DNA from: Pseudomonas sp. CROZ-RG-20F-R04-15
Lineage (GTDB): Bacteria > Pseudomonadota > Gammaproteobacteria > Pseudomonadales > Pseudomonadaceae
NCBI RefSeq assembly: GCF_022662375.1
Contig: NZ_JAKNQL010000020.1
Coordinates: forward strand, 1-64,000
Direction: 5' to 3'
Length of the DNA stretch: 64,000 bases
Shown: one piece after another, positions 25,471 to 33,484 of the stretch
Layout of the letters: the number at the start of each line of letters is the position of its first letter
How positions within the stretch are numbered: the first letter of the stretch is position 1
Notes under the pieces: generated by a model
Database searches by the model: none
The model's input: the letters and a program-made list of their open reading frames with translations, nothing else
Told to the model about the DNA's origin: nothing
Program-made: the position numbers and the translations under genes

Positions 25471-26301
25471 TTAAACCACCGCCGCTCGCCGCTGTACGAA
25501 GCGGTCGACATACTCATCCGCCGGCGAATGCAGAATCTCGCGCGGCGTGCCGACCTGAATCAACTTCCCATCCTTGAGAATCGCAATGCGGTTGCCGATA
25601 CGCACCGCCTCGTCGAGGTCGTGAGTGATGAAGACGATGGTCTTGTGCAACGTCTTTTGCAGCTCCAGCAACTGGTCCTGCATCTCCGCGCGGATCAGCG
25701 GATCCAGCGCACTGAACGCCTCATCCATGAGGATGATGTCGGTGTCCGCCGCCAAGGCACGGGCCAGACCGACGCGCTGACGCATGCCGCCGGAGAGCTG
25801 GTGCGGGTATTTGTTTTCGTAGCCTTTGAGGCCCACGGTGTTGATCCAGTGCAGCGCGCGTTCCGCGCACATCTGCTTGCTCTCGCCACGGACTTTCAGG
25901 CCGTAGGCGACGTTGTCGAGCACAGTCTTGTGCGGCAGCAGGCCGAAGCTCTGGAACACCATGCTGATCTTGTGCCGGCGAAATTCGCGCAGGGCATCCA
26001 TGTCGTATTGCAGGATGTCGACGCCGTCGACGAGGATCGCGCCGCTGGTCGGGTCGATCAGGCGGTTGAAGTGACGCACCAGCGTCGATTTGCCGGAGCC
26101 GGACAGGCCCATGATCACGAAGATCTCGCCGGTGCCGATGCTCAACGACAGGTCGTTGACCCCGACCACGCAACCGGTTTCGCTCAGCACCTGATCCTTG
26201 GTCTTGCCCTGGCCGACCATGGCCAGCGCATCCTTGGCGCGGTTGCCGAAAATCTTGAAGACGTTTTTGACTTCGATCTTGCTCACGGTTGCGTCGCTCA
26301 T
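25471..26301 (-). CDS. hutV: Histidine ABC transporter ATP-binding protein HutV
   Basis: A 276-residue ATPase of the proline/glycine-betaine (ProV) branch: Walker A GLSGSGKST, LSGGMRQR signature, Walker B IILMDEAFSALD, and the branch-specific N-terminal extension ending in VGVNDLSLSIG. It stops at ERR..VV without the two CBS domains of osmoregulated ProV, in keeping with a nutrient-uptake rather than osmotic role. The ATG overlaps the hutW stop. Substrate assignment rests on its place in the hut operon. Confidence 0.9.
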   Translation of the reverse strand: MSDATVSKIEVKNVFKIFGNRAKDALAMVGQGKTKDQVLSETGCVVGVNDLSLSIGTGEIFVIMGLSGSGKSTLVRHFNRLIDPTSGAILVDGVDILQYDMDALREFRRHKISMVFQSFGLLPHKTVLDNVAYGLKVRGESKQMCAERALHWINTVGLKGYENKYPHQLSGGMRQRVGLARALAADTDIILMDEAFSALDPLIRAEMQDQLLELQKTLHKTIVFITHDLDEAVRIGNRIAILKDGKLIQVGTPREILHSPADEYVDRFVQRRAAVV

Positions 26302-27149
26302 TTGCTCACCTCATGCCGTGGCCGACCGTATGCCTGAGTAATGCGGTCGATGACCACTGCGAGAATCACGATCGCCAGACCGGCCTCAAGGCCACGCCCG
26401 ACGTTGAGGGTCTGAATCCCCACCAACACATCTTCACCGAGGCCACGGGCACCGATCATCGAGGCAATCACCACCATCGACAGGGCCATCATGGTGGTCT
26501 GGTTGATCCCGGCCATGATGCTCGGCAGGGCCAGCGGCAGTTGCACACCGAACAGTTGCTGCCAGCGGTTGGCGCCGAATGCGTTAATGGCTTCCATCAC
26601 TTCACCATCAACCTGGCGAATGCCCAGATCAGTCAGGCGAATCAGCGGTGGCGCGGCGTAAATCACCGTGGCGAAAATAGCCGGCACCTTGCCCAGACCG
26701 AACAGCATCAGCACCGGGATCAGGTACACGAAACTTGGCATGGTCTGCATGATGTCGAGCAGCGGCATCAGCACCGAACGCAGGCGATTGCTACGCGCCG
26801 AGAGAATCCCCAGCGGAATGCCGATCAGCACCGAAATGATCGTCGCGACCATCATCAGCGCCAGTGTCTGCATGAGTTTGTCCCACAGGCCAACGGCGCC
26901 GACGAGGAACAGCAGACCGACGATGACCGCCGTGGTCACGACTTTGCGCGTTGCGTGCCAGGCAACCACACCGACGATCGCCAGCATCAACCACCACGGC
27001 GCCGCACGCAGCAAGCCTTCAAGGTTGACGATGGCCCACAGCAGGGTGTCGGAGATATGGCGGAACACATCACCGTAGTTGGTGACCAGCGAATCGACCC
27101 AACCGTTGACCCAGTCGGCGATGGAAAAGGTAAAGCTTTCGGGAAACAT
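26298..27149 (-). CDS. hutW: Histidine ABC transporter permease HutW
   Basis: A 283-residue ProW-type permease with about six membrane helices and the binding-protein-dependent EAA loop (EAINAFGANRWQQLFGVQLPLALPSIMAGINQ). It forms the membrane channel with HutV ATPase, fed by HutX. It overlaps hutV by 4 nt and follows hutX by 83 nt. Histidine as substrate is inferred from the operon. Confidence 0.9.
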   Translation of the reverse strand: MFPESFTFSIADWVNGWVDSLVTNYGDVFRHISDTLLWAIVNLEGLLRAAPWWLMLAIVGVVAWHATRKVVTTAVIVGLLFLVGAVGLWDKLMQTLALMMVATIISVLIGIPLGILSARSNRLRSVLMPLLDIMQTMPSFVYLIPVLMLFGLGKVPAIFATVIYAAPPLIRLTDLGIRQVDGEVMEAINAFGANRWQQLFGVQLPLALPSIMAGINQTTMMALSMVVIASMIGARGLGEDVLVGIQTLNVGRGLEAGLAIVILAVVIDRITQAYGRPRHEVSK

Positions 27150-27232
27150 AAGCGGCTCTCAATCAGAAATCTCAATCAAGCGTTTACGGCATATCTCCCG
27201 GCCAGCCTCACGGTTGACCGGGAGGTATCGAC

Positions 27233-28201
27233 CTACAGCGCCGCGTCGATTTTCTTGGCTGCGTCTTCACTCACCCACGCATGCCAGACCTCAGGATGTT
27301 CCTTGAGGAAGATTTTCGCCAGTTTTGGCGACTCGATACGTTCCTTGGCCATGCGGCCGAGGTTCTGGTTCAGCAGGTCGATCGGTAGGTTGACCTTTTC
27401 CAGCACGGCGACCAGTTCCGGCGCCTGTTCGTGGAAGGTTTTCGACAGGCCGACCTTGATGCTTACGGTCTTGTCGACGCCCGGTTTTTCTTCGAGTTTG
27501 ACCAGATCCACCTGGCCCATCAGCGGGGTTGGCGACCAGTAGTAGAACAGGATCGGCTCGCCGCGCTTGTAGCTCGACAGCACCGCCGCATCCAGCGCCG
27601 GGCCGGTGCCCGGGCGGAAATTGGTGTAGCTGCTTTCGAGGCCGTAGCTTTTCAGCATTTCGCTGTTGTCGAGCTCGCAGGTCCAGCCGGCCGGACAGTT
27701 GTAGAAACGTCCTTTGGAAGGCTCTTCGGCGTCCTTGAACACGGCGGCGTATTTGCCCAGATCAGCGATGTTTTTCAGGTCCGGGGCTTTTGGCTCAAGC
27801 TTGCGCTTGGCATCGCCTTCGATCACGTAGCGCGGCACGTACCAACCTTCGACAGCACCGACGACCGGAGCGCCGACACCGACGACCTTGCCGGCCTTCT
27901 CGGCCTTGTTCCAGACCTCGCTGCGGCCGACCCACTCTTCGGCGAACACTTGAATATCGTTGCTGCTCAGGGCGTTCTCCATGGTGATGGAGTTGCCCGG
28001 CAGGCTGTCGGTCTTGCAGTCGTAACCTTTCTCCAGCACCACTTGCAGGACGTCGGTCAGCAGCATGCCGCTTTCCCAGTTCAGGCCGGCGAACTTCACC
28101 GGCTTGCCCGATTCGCACCAGCCGGCAGCTTGGGTCGCACCGGCACTGGCCAGCAGGCCCATGGACAGCAATGTGGTCAGCAGGGTCTTGTTCGATTTCA
28201 T
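27233..28201 (-). CDS. hutX: Histidine ABC transporter periplasmic binding protein HutX
   Basis: A 322-residue OpuAC/ProX-type binding protein with a signal peptide (MKSNKTLLTTLLSMGLLASAGATQAA, cleavage near 25). Aromatic residues typical of the family's ligand box are present (for example GLNWESG, EEWVGRSEVW, FYYWSP). The start follows AGGAG and the signal peptide; 40 upstream in-frame residues are unlikely to be translated. It is first of hutXWV. Ligand assignment comes from the hut context. Confidence 0.9.
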   Translation of the reverse strand: MKSNKTLLTTLLSMGLLASAGATQAAGWCESGKPVKFAGLNWESGMLLTDVLQVVLEKGYDCKTDSLPGNSITMENALSSNDIQVFAEEWVGRSEVWNKAEKAGKVVGVGAPVVGAVEGWYVPRYVIEGDAKRKLEPKAPDLKNIADLGKYAAVFKDAEEPSKGRFYNCPAGWTCELDNSEMLKSYGLESSYTNFRPGTGPALDAAVLSSYKRGEPILFYYWSPTPLMGQVDLVKLEEKPGVDKTVSIKVGLSKTFHEQAPELVAVLEKVNLPIDLLNQNLGRMAKERIESPKLAKIFLKEHPEVWHAWVSEDAAKKIDAAL

Positions 28202-28271
28202 TGTTGTGACGCTCCTAATCATGAATTGGCTTACGGCAGTCAAGAGGCATCCAGCCCTGTCCACGTCCAAA

Positions 28272-29744
28272 TCAGGCCTGCGCCGCAGCGCGACCGGCCC
28301 CGCTTGTTTTAGGTTGTACAACGCTGTTCTGCTCGACCGGCAGAATCAGTTGATCGGGTACCGCGCTGTGCCATTTTTTCGCGCACACGTAGTAGACGAC
28401 GGCCGGCAACACCAGACCGATGATCCAGGAGATATCCACATCACCGAGGGCGGCCACCAGCGGGCCGGTGTAGAACTTGGTGGAGATGAACGGCAGTTGC
28501 ACCAGCACACCGAACACATAAACGCTGATGCCGAGCAGGTTCCAGCGACCGTAGCGGCCGTTCGGATTGGCCAGTGCCGGCACGTCATAACGCTCGCGGG
28601 TGATGCAGTAGTAATCCACCAGATTGATCGCGCTCCATGGGGTGAAGAAGGCGAGCAGGAACAGGATGAAAGACTTGAACGCACCGAGAAACGAGTGCTG
28701 GCCGAGCAGCGCGATCAAGGTCGCCGTGCCAACGATGACCAGCACGAACACCAGACGTTGCATGCGCGTTACGGTCAGGTGACCTTTGAAACCACTGATG
28801 ATGGTTGCGATGCACATGAAGCTGCCGTAGGAGTTCAGTGTCGAGATGGTCACCTTGCCGAACGCGATGCTGAAGTACAGCAGCGCGGCGGTGGCACCGG
28901 TGCCGCCCAGACCGACGATGTAAGCCACTTCATGACCGGCGAACTGGCCGTTGGCTGAAGCGGCGGCGAACACGCCGAGGATCATCGCCACTTGTGCGCC
29001 AACCACTGAACCGGCACCGGCAGCGAAGAAGGTTTTCACCGCCGAGGTGTTGCTCGGCAGGTAACGGGAATAGTCAGCCACGTAAGGGCCGAACGCGATC
29101 TGCCAGGAGGCTGCGAGCGACACCGCGAGGAGGAAACTGCTCCAGCTGAAGTGGCGGATTTGCAGGAGTGCGCCGACATCGGTCTGACTCATCAGACGCC
29201 AGAACAGGAAGACGAAAGCGATCACGCCAATCACGCTGGCGACACGGCCGATCCAGTGGATCACCCGATAACCGAGCACCGTCACCAGCACGATGACGCT
29301 GGCAAAAATCAGGATGCCGACACTGTCGCTGACGCCAAACAACTGGCCCAGCGCCTGGCCGGAAAGTACCGTGCCCGTTGCGGTGAAACCCAGGTACATC
29401 AGGCATACCAAGACGATCGGAATCGCCGCACCGTAAACGCCAAACTGCACGCGGCTGGAAATCATCTGCGGCAGTCCGAGCTTCGGTCCTTGCGCGGCAT
29501 GCAGCGCCATCACCCCCCCGCCGAGCAATTGACCGATCAACAGACCGATCAATGACCAGAACACATCACCGCCCAGCACCACGGCCAAGGCCCCGGTGAC
29601 GATTGCGGTGATTTGCAGATTCGCCCCCATCCACAGGGTGAACTGGCTAAACAGACGACCGTGTCTTTCCGCTTCCGGGATGTAGTCGATCGAACGCCTT
29701 TCGATCAACGGTTTGTTGCTTGCACGATCGGTGTTGACAGCCAT
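28272..29744 (-). CDS. NCS1-family permease of the hut operon (probable urocanate transporter)
   Basis: A 490-residue membrane protein with about 12 helices, related to cytosine/purine/hydantoin symporters (opening RSIDYIPEAERHG..FTLWMGANLQ, later ADYSRYLPS, TPWSAINLVDYY). It lies between hutU and hutX. In SBW25 a urocanate transporter HutTu is described from the same locus; whether this gene is that orthologue is inferred from family and position. ATG start; a REPIN separates it from hutU. Confidence 0.85.
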   Translation of the reverse strand: MAVNTDRASNKPLIERRSIDYIPEAERHGRLFSQFTLWMGANLQITAIVTGALAVVLGGDVFWSLIGLLIGQLLGGGVMALHAAQGPKLGLPQMISSRVQFGVYGAAIPIVLVCLMYLGFTATGTVLSGQALGQLFGVSDSVGILIFASVIVLVTVLGYRVIHWIGRVASVIGVIAFVFLFWRLMSQTDVGALLQIRHFSWSSFLLAVSLAASWQIAFGPYVADYSRYLPSNTSAVKTFFAAGAGSVVGAQVAMILGVFAAASANGQFAGHEVAYIVGLGGTGATAALLYFSIAFGKVTISTLNSYGSFMCIATIISGFKGHLTVTRMQRLVFVLVIVGTATLIALLGQHSFLGAFKSFILFLLAFFTPWSAINLVDYYCITRERYDVPALANPNGRYGRWNLLGISVYVFGVLVQLPFISTKFYTGPLVAALGDVDISWIIGLVLPAVVYYVCAKKWHSAVPDQLILPVEQNSVVQPKTSGAGRAAAQA

Positions 29745-29798
29745 GATTCAACCTCTGTGGATTGTTTTTCGAGTTCACTGAGCGTCTTGCGCACTACT

Positions 29799-29886
29799 GT
29801 GGGAGCGAGCCTGCTCGCGAAGGCGTCAGCACATTCAACATGTGTGTTGGCTGACAGACCGCATTCGCGAGCAGGCTCGCTCCCAC
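29799..29886. repeat. REPIN between hutU and the NCS1 permease gene
   Basis: Inverted REP pair, GTGGGAGCGAGCCTGCTCGCGAA and inverse, within the 150-nt gap just after the hutU stop. Confidence 0.85.
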
Positions 29887-29897
29887 AGGGTTTTGCG

Positions 29898-31580
29898 TTA
29901 TTTACCGGTAATCATCGGCAGGTTAAGCCCCTGTTCCTTGGCGCAGTCGATGGCGATCTGGTAACCGGCATCGGCGTGGCGCATAACGCCGGTGGCCGGG
30001 TCGTTGTGCAGGACGCGCGCAATACGCTCGGCCGCTTCGTCCGTGCCGTCACAGACAATCACCATGCCCGAGTGCTGCGAGAAGCCCATGCCGACGCCGC
30101 CGCCGTGGTGCAGGGAAACCCAGGTCGCGCCGCTCGCGGTATTCAGCAGAGCGTTGAGCAGTGGCCAGTCGGACACGGCGTCGGAACCGTCCTGCATCGA
30201 TTCGGTTTCACGGTTCGGGCTGGCGACCGAGCCAGAGTCGAGGTGGTCGCGACCGATCACGATCGGCGCCGACAGCTCACCGCTGCGGACCATCTCGTTG
30301 AAGGCCAGACCGAGCTTGGCGCGCAGGCCCAGACCGACCCAGCAGATACGTGCCGGCAGCCCCTGGAAGCTGATGCGCTCGCGGGCCATGTCCAGCCAGT
30401 TGTGCAGGTGCGCGTCGTCCGGGATCAGCTCTTTGACCTTGGCGTCGGTTTTGTAGATGTCTTGTGGATCACCCGACAGCGCCGCCCAACGGAACGGGCC
30501 GATGCCACGGCAGAACAGCGGACGGATGTAAGCCGGTACGAAACCCGGGAAGTCGAACGCGTTTTCGACGCCTTCTTCCTGCGCCATCTGACGGATGTTG
30601 TTGCCGTAGTCGAAGGTCGGAATGCCTTGCTTCTGGAATTCCAGCATGGCTTTGACGTGCACGGCCATCGACTGCTTGGCGGCTTTGATTACAGCGGCCG
30701 GTTCGGTTTTGGCGCGGGCGCGGTATTCGTCCCAGGTCCAGCCGGCTGGCAGGTAACCGTTGAGCGGGTCGTGGGCGCTGGTCTGGTCGGTGACCATGTC
30801 CGGGCGCACACCGCGCTTGACCAGTTCCGGGAGGATTTCTGCAGCGTTACCCAGCAGCGCGATGGAAATCGCTTTGCCTTCTTTGGTGTACTTGTCGATG
30901 CGTGCCAGAGCGTCGTCGAGGTCTTTGGCTTGCTCGTCGACGTAACGGCTTTTCAGGCGGAAATCGATGCTGACTTGCTGGCATTCGATGTTCAGCGAGC
31001 AGGCGCCGGCGAGGGTTGCCGCCAGAGGTTGTGCGCCGCCCATTCCACCGAGGCCGGCAGTCAGGACCCACTTGCCGGTGAGGTTGTCGTTGTAGTGCTG
31101 GCGACCGGCTTCAACGAAGGTTTCGTAGGTGCCTTGAACGATGCCCTGGCTGCCGATGTAGATCCAGCTGCCGGCGGTCATTTGGCCGTACATGGCCAGG
31201 CCCTTGGCGTCGAGTTCGTTGAAGTGCTCCCAGCTCGCCCAGTGCGGGACGAGGTTGGAATTGGCGATCAGTACGCGCGGGGCATTGCTGTGGGTCTTGA
31301 ACACGCCGACCGGCTTGCCGGATTGCACCAGCAGGGTCTCGTCGTCATTCAGGTTGGTCAGGCTTTCGACGATCTTGTCGTAGCACTCCCAGTTACGCGC
31401 GGCGCGACCGATACCACCGTAGACCACCAGTTCTTTCGGGTTCTCGGCGACTTCCGGGTCGAGGTTGTTCATCAGCATGCGCAGCGGCGCTTCGGTCAGC
31501 CAGCTCTTGGCGGTCAGCGTGTTGCCGCGGGCAGCGCGGATCTCAACGTTGCGAAACTTTGTAGGCTTATTGTCAGTCAC
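29898..31580 (-). CDS. hutU: Urocanate hydratase HutU
   Basis: A 560-residue urocanase, the second histidine-degradation enzyme, converting urocanate to imidazolone propionate with NAD+ as electrophile. Family motifs include GGIGRAARNW, LIANSNLVPHW, GGMGGAQPLA and the Rossmann-like GNAAE, with the catalytic Cys region FCRGIGPFRWAALSGDP. A GTG start (MTDNKPTK) has GAGGAG about 10 nt upstream. It is the first gene of the long hut operon, 140 nt downstream of the sigma54-type promoter. Confidence 0.96.
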   Translation of the reverse strand: MTDNKPTKFRNVEIRAARGNTLTAKSWLTEAPLRMLMNNLDPEVAENPKELVVYGGIGRAARNWECYDKIVESLTNLNDDETLLVQSGKPVGVFKTHSNAPRVLIANSNLVPHWASWEHFNELDAKGLAMYGQMTAGSWIYIGSQGIVQGTYETFVEAGRQHYNDNLTGKWVLTAGLGGMGGAQPLAATLAGACSLNIECQQVSIDFRLKSRYVDEQAKDLDDALARIDKYTKEGKAISIALLGNAAEILPELVKRGVRPDMVTDQTSAHDPLNGYLPAGWTWDEYRARAKTEPAAVIKAAKQSMAVHVKAMLEFQKQGIPTFDYGNNIRQMAQEEGVENAFDFPGFVPAYIRPLFCRGIGPFRWAALSGDPQDIYKTDAKVKELIPDDAHLHNWLDMARERISFQGLPARICWVGLGLRAKLGLAFNEMVRSGELSAPIVIGRDHLDSGSVASPNRETESMQDGSDAVSDWPLLNALLNTASGATWVSLHHGGGVGMGFSQHSGMVIVCDGTDEAAERIARVLHNDPATGVMRHADAGYQIAIDCAKEQGLNLPMITGK

Positions 31581-31712
31581 GAAAAAGACTCCTCAGCGAT
31601 CAATTCAAACCAACCCTGGCAGTGGGCAAGCAGCCTGCGTGCATCAATGCGCGCCAGGCGAATCAGTGGACTCTGCGGAGAGTCTCGAACAACTCATACG
31701 CATACGTCTTTA

Positions 31713-31726
31713 CTTGTACATACAAG
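31713..31726. promoter_or_regulatory. HutC operator at hutU
   Basis: CTTGTA-CA-TACAAG is a perfect palindrome containing TGTA-N2-TACA, the core reported for HutC. It covers the transcription start predicted from the adjacent sigma54 promoter, so repressor binding would block initiation. Confidence 0.8.
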
Positions 31727-31730
31727 CATA

Positions 31731-31746
31731 TGCAATCAAGCGGCCA
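31731..31746 (-). promoter_or_regulatory. Sigma54 promoter of the hutU-hutG operon
   Basis: On the minus strand TGGCCGCTTGATTGCA gives GG-N10-GC with TGGC and TTGCA ends intact. The predicted start is near 31720. A sigma54, CbrB-activated promoter was shown for hutU-G in SBW25, which agrees. Confidence 0.8.
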
Positions 31747-31933
31747 ACTTGTTGGAGGGGTGCTCAAGAAAAGTTGCGGACAGGGCTGGAGGGCGCCTGA
31801 ATCGAGGGTTCTGGCGTGGATGAAATTTTTCGGGGAGAGATTTTGTGCAGTTTGGATTTGCTTAGATGAGCGTGGCTTTGCGCCACCCTGGGGCGTTCGG
31901 TAACAAGTTGGTGCGAGGATGGAAACAGAATCC
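31747..31933. other. Upstream region of the hut promoter
   Basis: Nearly 190 nt with no gene. This is where a sigma54 activator (CbrB or NtrC) would bind, but I could not pick a convincing palindrome. Confidence 0.35.
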
Positions 31934-32048
31934 TGATCGTTCCCACGCTCTGCGTGGTAACGCCGCCATGGACGCTCCGCGTCCGCTTCAATAGAGGTGA
32001 CGCAGAGCGTCATGGGATGCATTCCCACGCAGAGCGTGGGAATGATCA
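31934..32048. repeat. 115-bp palindromic element upstream of hutU
   Basis: Ends TGATCGTTCCCACGC and GCGTGGGAATGATCA, inner pairs GACGCTCCGCGTC and GACGCAGAGCGTC. Second copy of the element at 22049-22152. It fills the space between the hutU promoter and the hutD stop. Confidence 0.85.
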
Positions 32049-32062
32049 GAGGGGATTATTAA

Positions 32063-32632
32063 CTAGCGGGCAGTCAGCTCAATGACACAGCAACCCGCAT
32101 CAACGGACACTTCAACCAAGCCATTGTTACCGTCCAGTTGCAGGCAATCATGGCGACCGAGTTGCGAAACACTGTCACCGACCTGCACTTGCAACAGCTC
32201 ACTGACACTGAACACCAACACCGTCCCCGCCGAGCTGAAGAATCGCTGCTCGCCATCCAGCCACTGCAACCGCGCGCTGTAACGCTGCGGTGCGTAGATC
32301 AGGTTGAAATCGCGAATCGCGCCACCGAGTAGTGTGCAGGACACCTGGCTTTCACCGCTAAAGCCAAACGAGTCGAGCGGTAACAGCGGCCGCGTATCGT
32401 CGCCGTCTACACACAAGGTCATGCCGTCACCCTGCAACACGGTGATCACCCGCTGGTAACCGGCGAACGTCGAAAAACCGCCCGACTCGGCAATGTCGGC
32501 AATCGACAGGCGCCAGCCAAAACCGTCGAGCCCTGCACCGGCATCACGGGTGATTTCCTCGGTGCTGCCGCCGCCGTTTTTCCACGGCATACGCGGGTAA
32601 CCCTCAGCGCGTAAAACCTTAAGTGCACTCAT
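32063..32632 (-). CDS. hutD: HutD, cupin-fold governor of hut expression
   Basis: A 189-residue HutD-family protein with the motifs YPRMPWKNGGGSTEEI near the N-terminus and GGAIRDFNLIY in the middle. The family has a double cupin fold. In SBW25 it acts independently of HutC to cap hut activity, possibly by binding formiminoglutamate or urocanate. The ATG overlaps the hutC stop (ATGA), so hutCD form one unit. Confidence 0.93.
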   Translation of the reverse strand: MSALKVLRAEGYPRMPWKNGGGSTEEITRDAGAGLDGFGWRLSIADIAESGGFSTFAGYQRVITVLQGDGMTLCVDGDDTRPLLPLDSFGFSGESQVSCTLLGGAIRDFNLIYAPQRYSARLQWLDGEQRFFSSAGTVLVFSVSELLQVQVGDSVSQLGRHDCLQLDGNNGLVEVSVDAGCCVIELTAR

Positions 32633-33378
32633 TTATGGAACCGCCCTTCCAGACGATGACGAGAACCCGGATGAATCAAACGTGCAGCGGTCACCGGCTG
32701 ACGCCCCGACCACGTGCGGCGACGAATCAGCAGGCACGGCTCGCCTTTTTCAATCTGCAGCAATTTGCACTCGGAAGATTCAGCGAGGATCGCTTCAACC
32801 ACGTGTTCGCCCTCGGTCAGCGGCGCGACCTGATTGAGATAGGCGTAAGGCGTTTGCAGAGTGAAGTCTTGCTTGAGGTATTCCGGGGCAACCAGCGCGT
32901 TGACGAAACGGTCTTCGATTTGCACCGGGATGTCGTTTTCGTAATGCACGATCAACGAGTGGAACACCTTCTGCCCTTCACGCATGTCCAGCGCCAGCGC
33001 GCGCTCGGAACCGGCGGCCTCTTCTTCGAGGGTAATGACCTGGCAAGTGTGGCGATGGCCACGGGAAGCGATTTCGTCGGCGATGTTATGCACTTCGAAT
33101 AACGCGGACTGGCTCTTCGGTTCGGCGACGAAAGTGCCGACACCTTGCATGCGCACCAACAGGCCATCGGCGGTCATCTCGCGCAGCGCACGGTTGATGG
33201 TCATGCGGCTGAAACCGAGTTGATTGACCAGTTCGCTCTCGGACGGCACGCGGTAGTGCGGCGGCCAGTTTCCGCTGTCGATCTGCTGGGTGATCATCTG
33301 TTTGACGCGGGCGTACAAGGGCGCCGGACTGTCGCCCATGTTCGCGGCCAACGGGGAGACTGGAGGCAGAGTCGGCAC
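32629..33378 (-). CDS. hutC: Histidine utilisation repressor HutC
   Basis: A 249-residue GntR/HutC-family repressor. A winged helix-turn-helix (about residues 18-85, with RVPSESELVNQLGFSRMTINRALREM) precedes a UTRA effector domain (about 100-240, ending TWSGRQPVTAARLIHPG). Urocanate is the known inducer. A GTG start (MPTLPPVSPL) was chosen because AGGGAT lies upstream; a later ATG (MGDSPAPL) would remove 13 residues. It is divergent from hutF and cotranscribed with hutD. Confidence 0.94.
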   Translation of the reverse strand: MPTLPPVSPLAANMGDSPAPLYARVKQMITQQIDSGNWPPHYRVPSESELVNQLGFSRMTINRALREMTADGLLVRMQGVGTFVAEPKSQSALFEVHNIADEIASRGHRHTCQVITLEEEAAGSERALALDMREGQKVFHSLIVHYENDIPVQIEDRFVNALVAPEYLKQDFTLQTPYAYLNQVAPLTEGEHVVEAILAESSECKLLQIEKGEPCLLIRRRTWSGRQPVTAARLIHPGSRHRLEGRFHK

Positions 33379-33442
33379 GGTTGATCCCTGTTCATTGATG
33401 AAAGTGGCTAGCTTGCCGGAGTTTACCGGGCAGGCAAACGTC

Positions 33443-33458
33443 TGTATATGTATATACA
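33443..33458. promoter_or_regulatory. HutC operator between hutC and hutF
   Basis: TGTATATGTATATACA contains TGTA-TA-TACA (33449-33458), the same core as the site at hutU. It lies 26 nt before the hutF ATG and 65 nt before the hutC start, so one site could control both divergent units. The AT-rich TATATG/TATACA could also serve as a -10 box for hutF, which uses sigma70 in SBW25. Confidence 0.75.
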
Positions 33459-33484
33459 AATAACACACGATGGGGTGCTGAACC

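Noticed and set aside
29613..31823. 736-residue plus-strand frame opposite hutU
   Set aside because: Antisense shadow covering hutU and its promoter; no ribosome site or domain.
33395..33440. Sigma54 promoter for hutF (TGGCTAGCTTGCC)
   Set aside because: The spacing between TGGC and TTGC is 4 nt, not 7; hutF is sigma70-dependent in SBW25.
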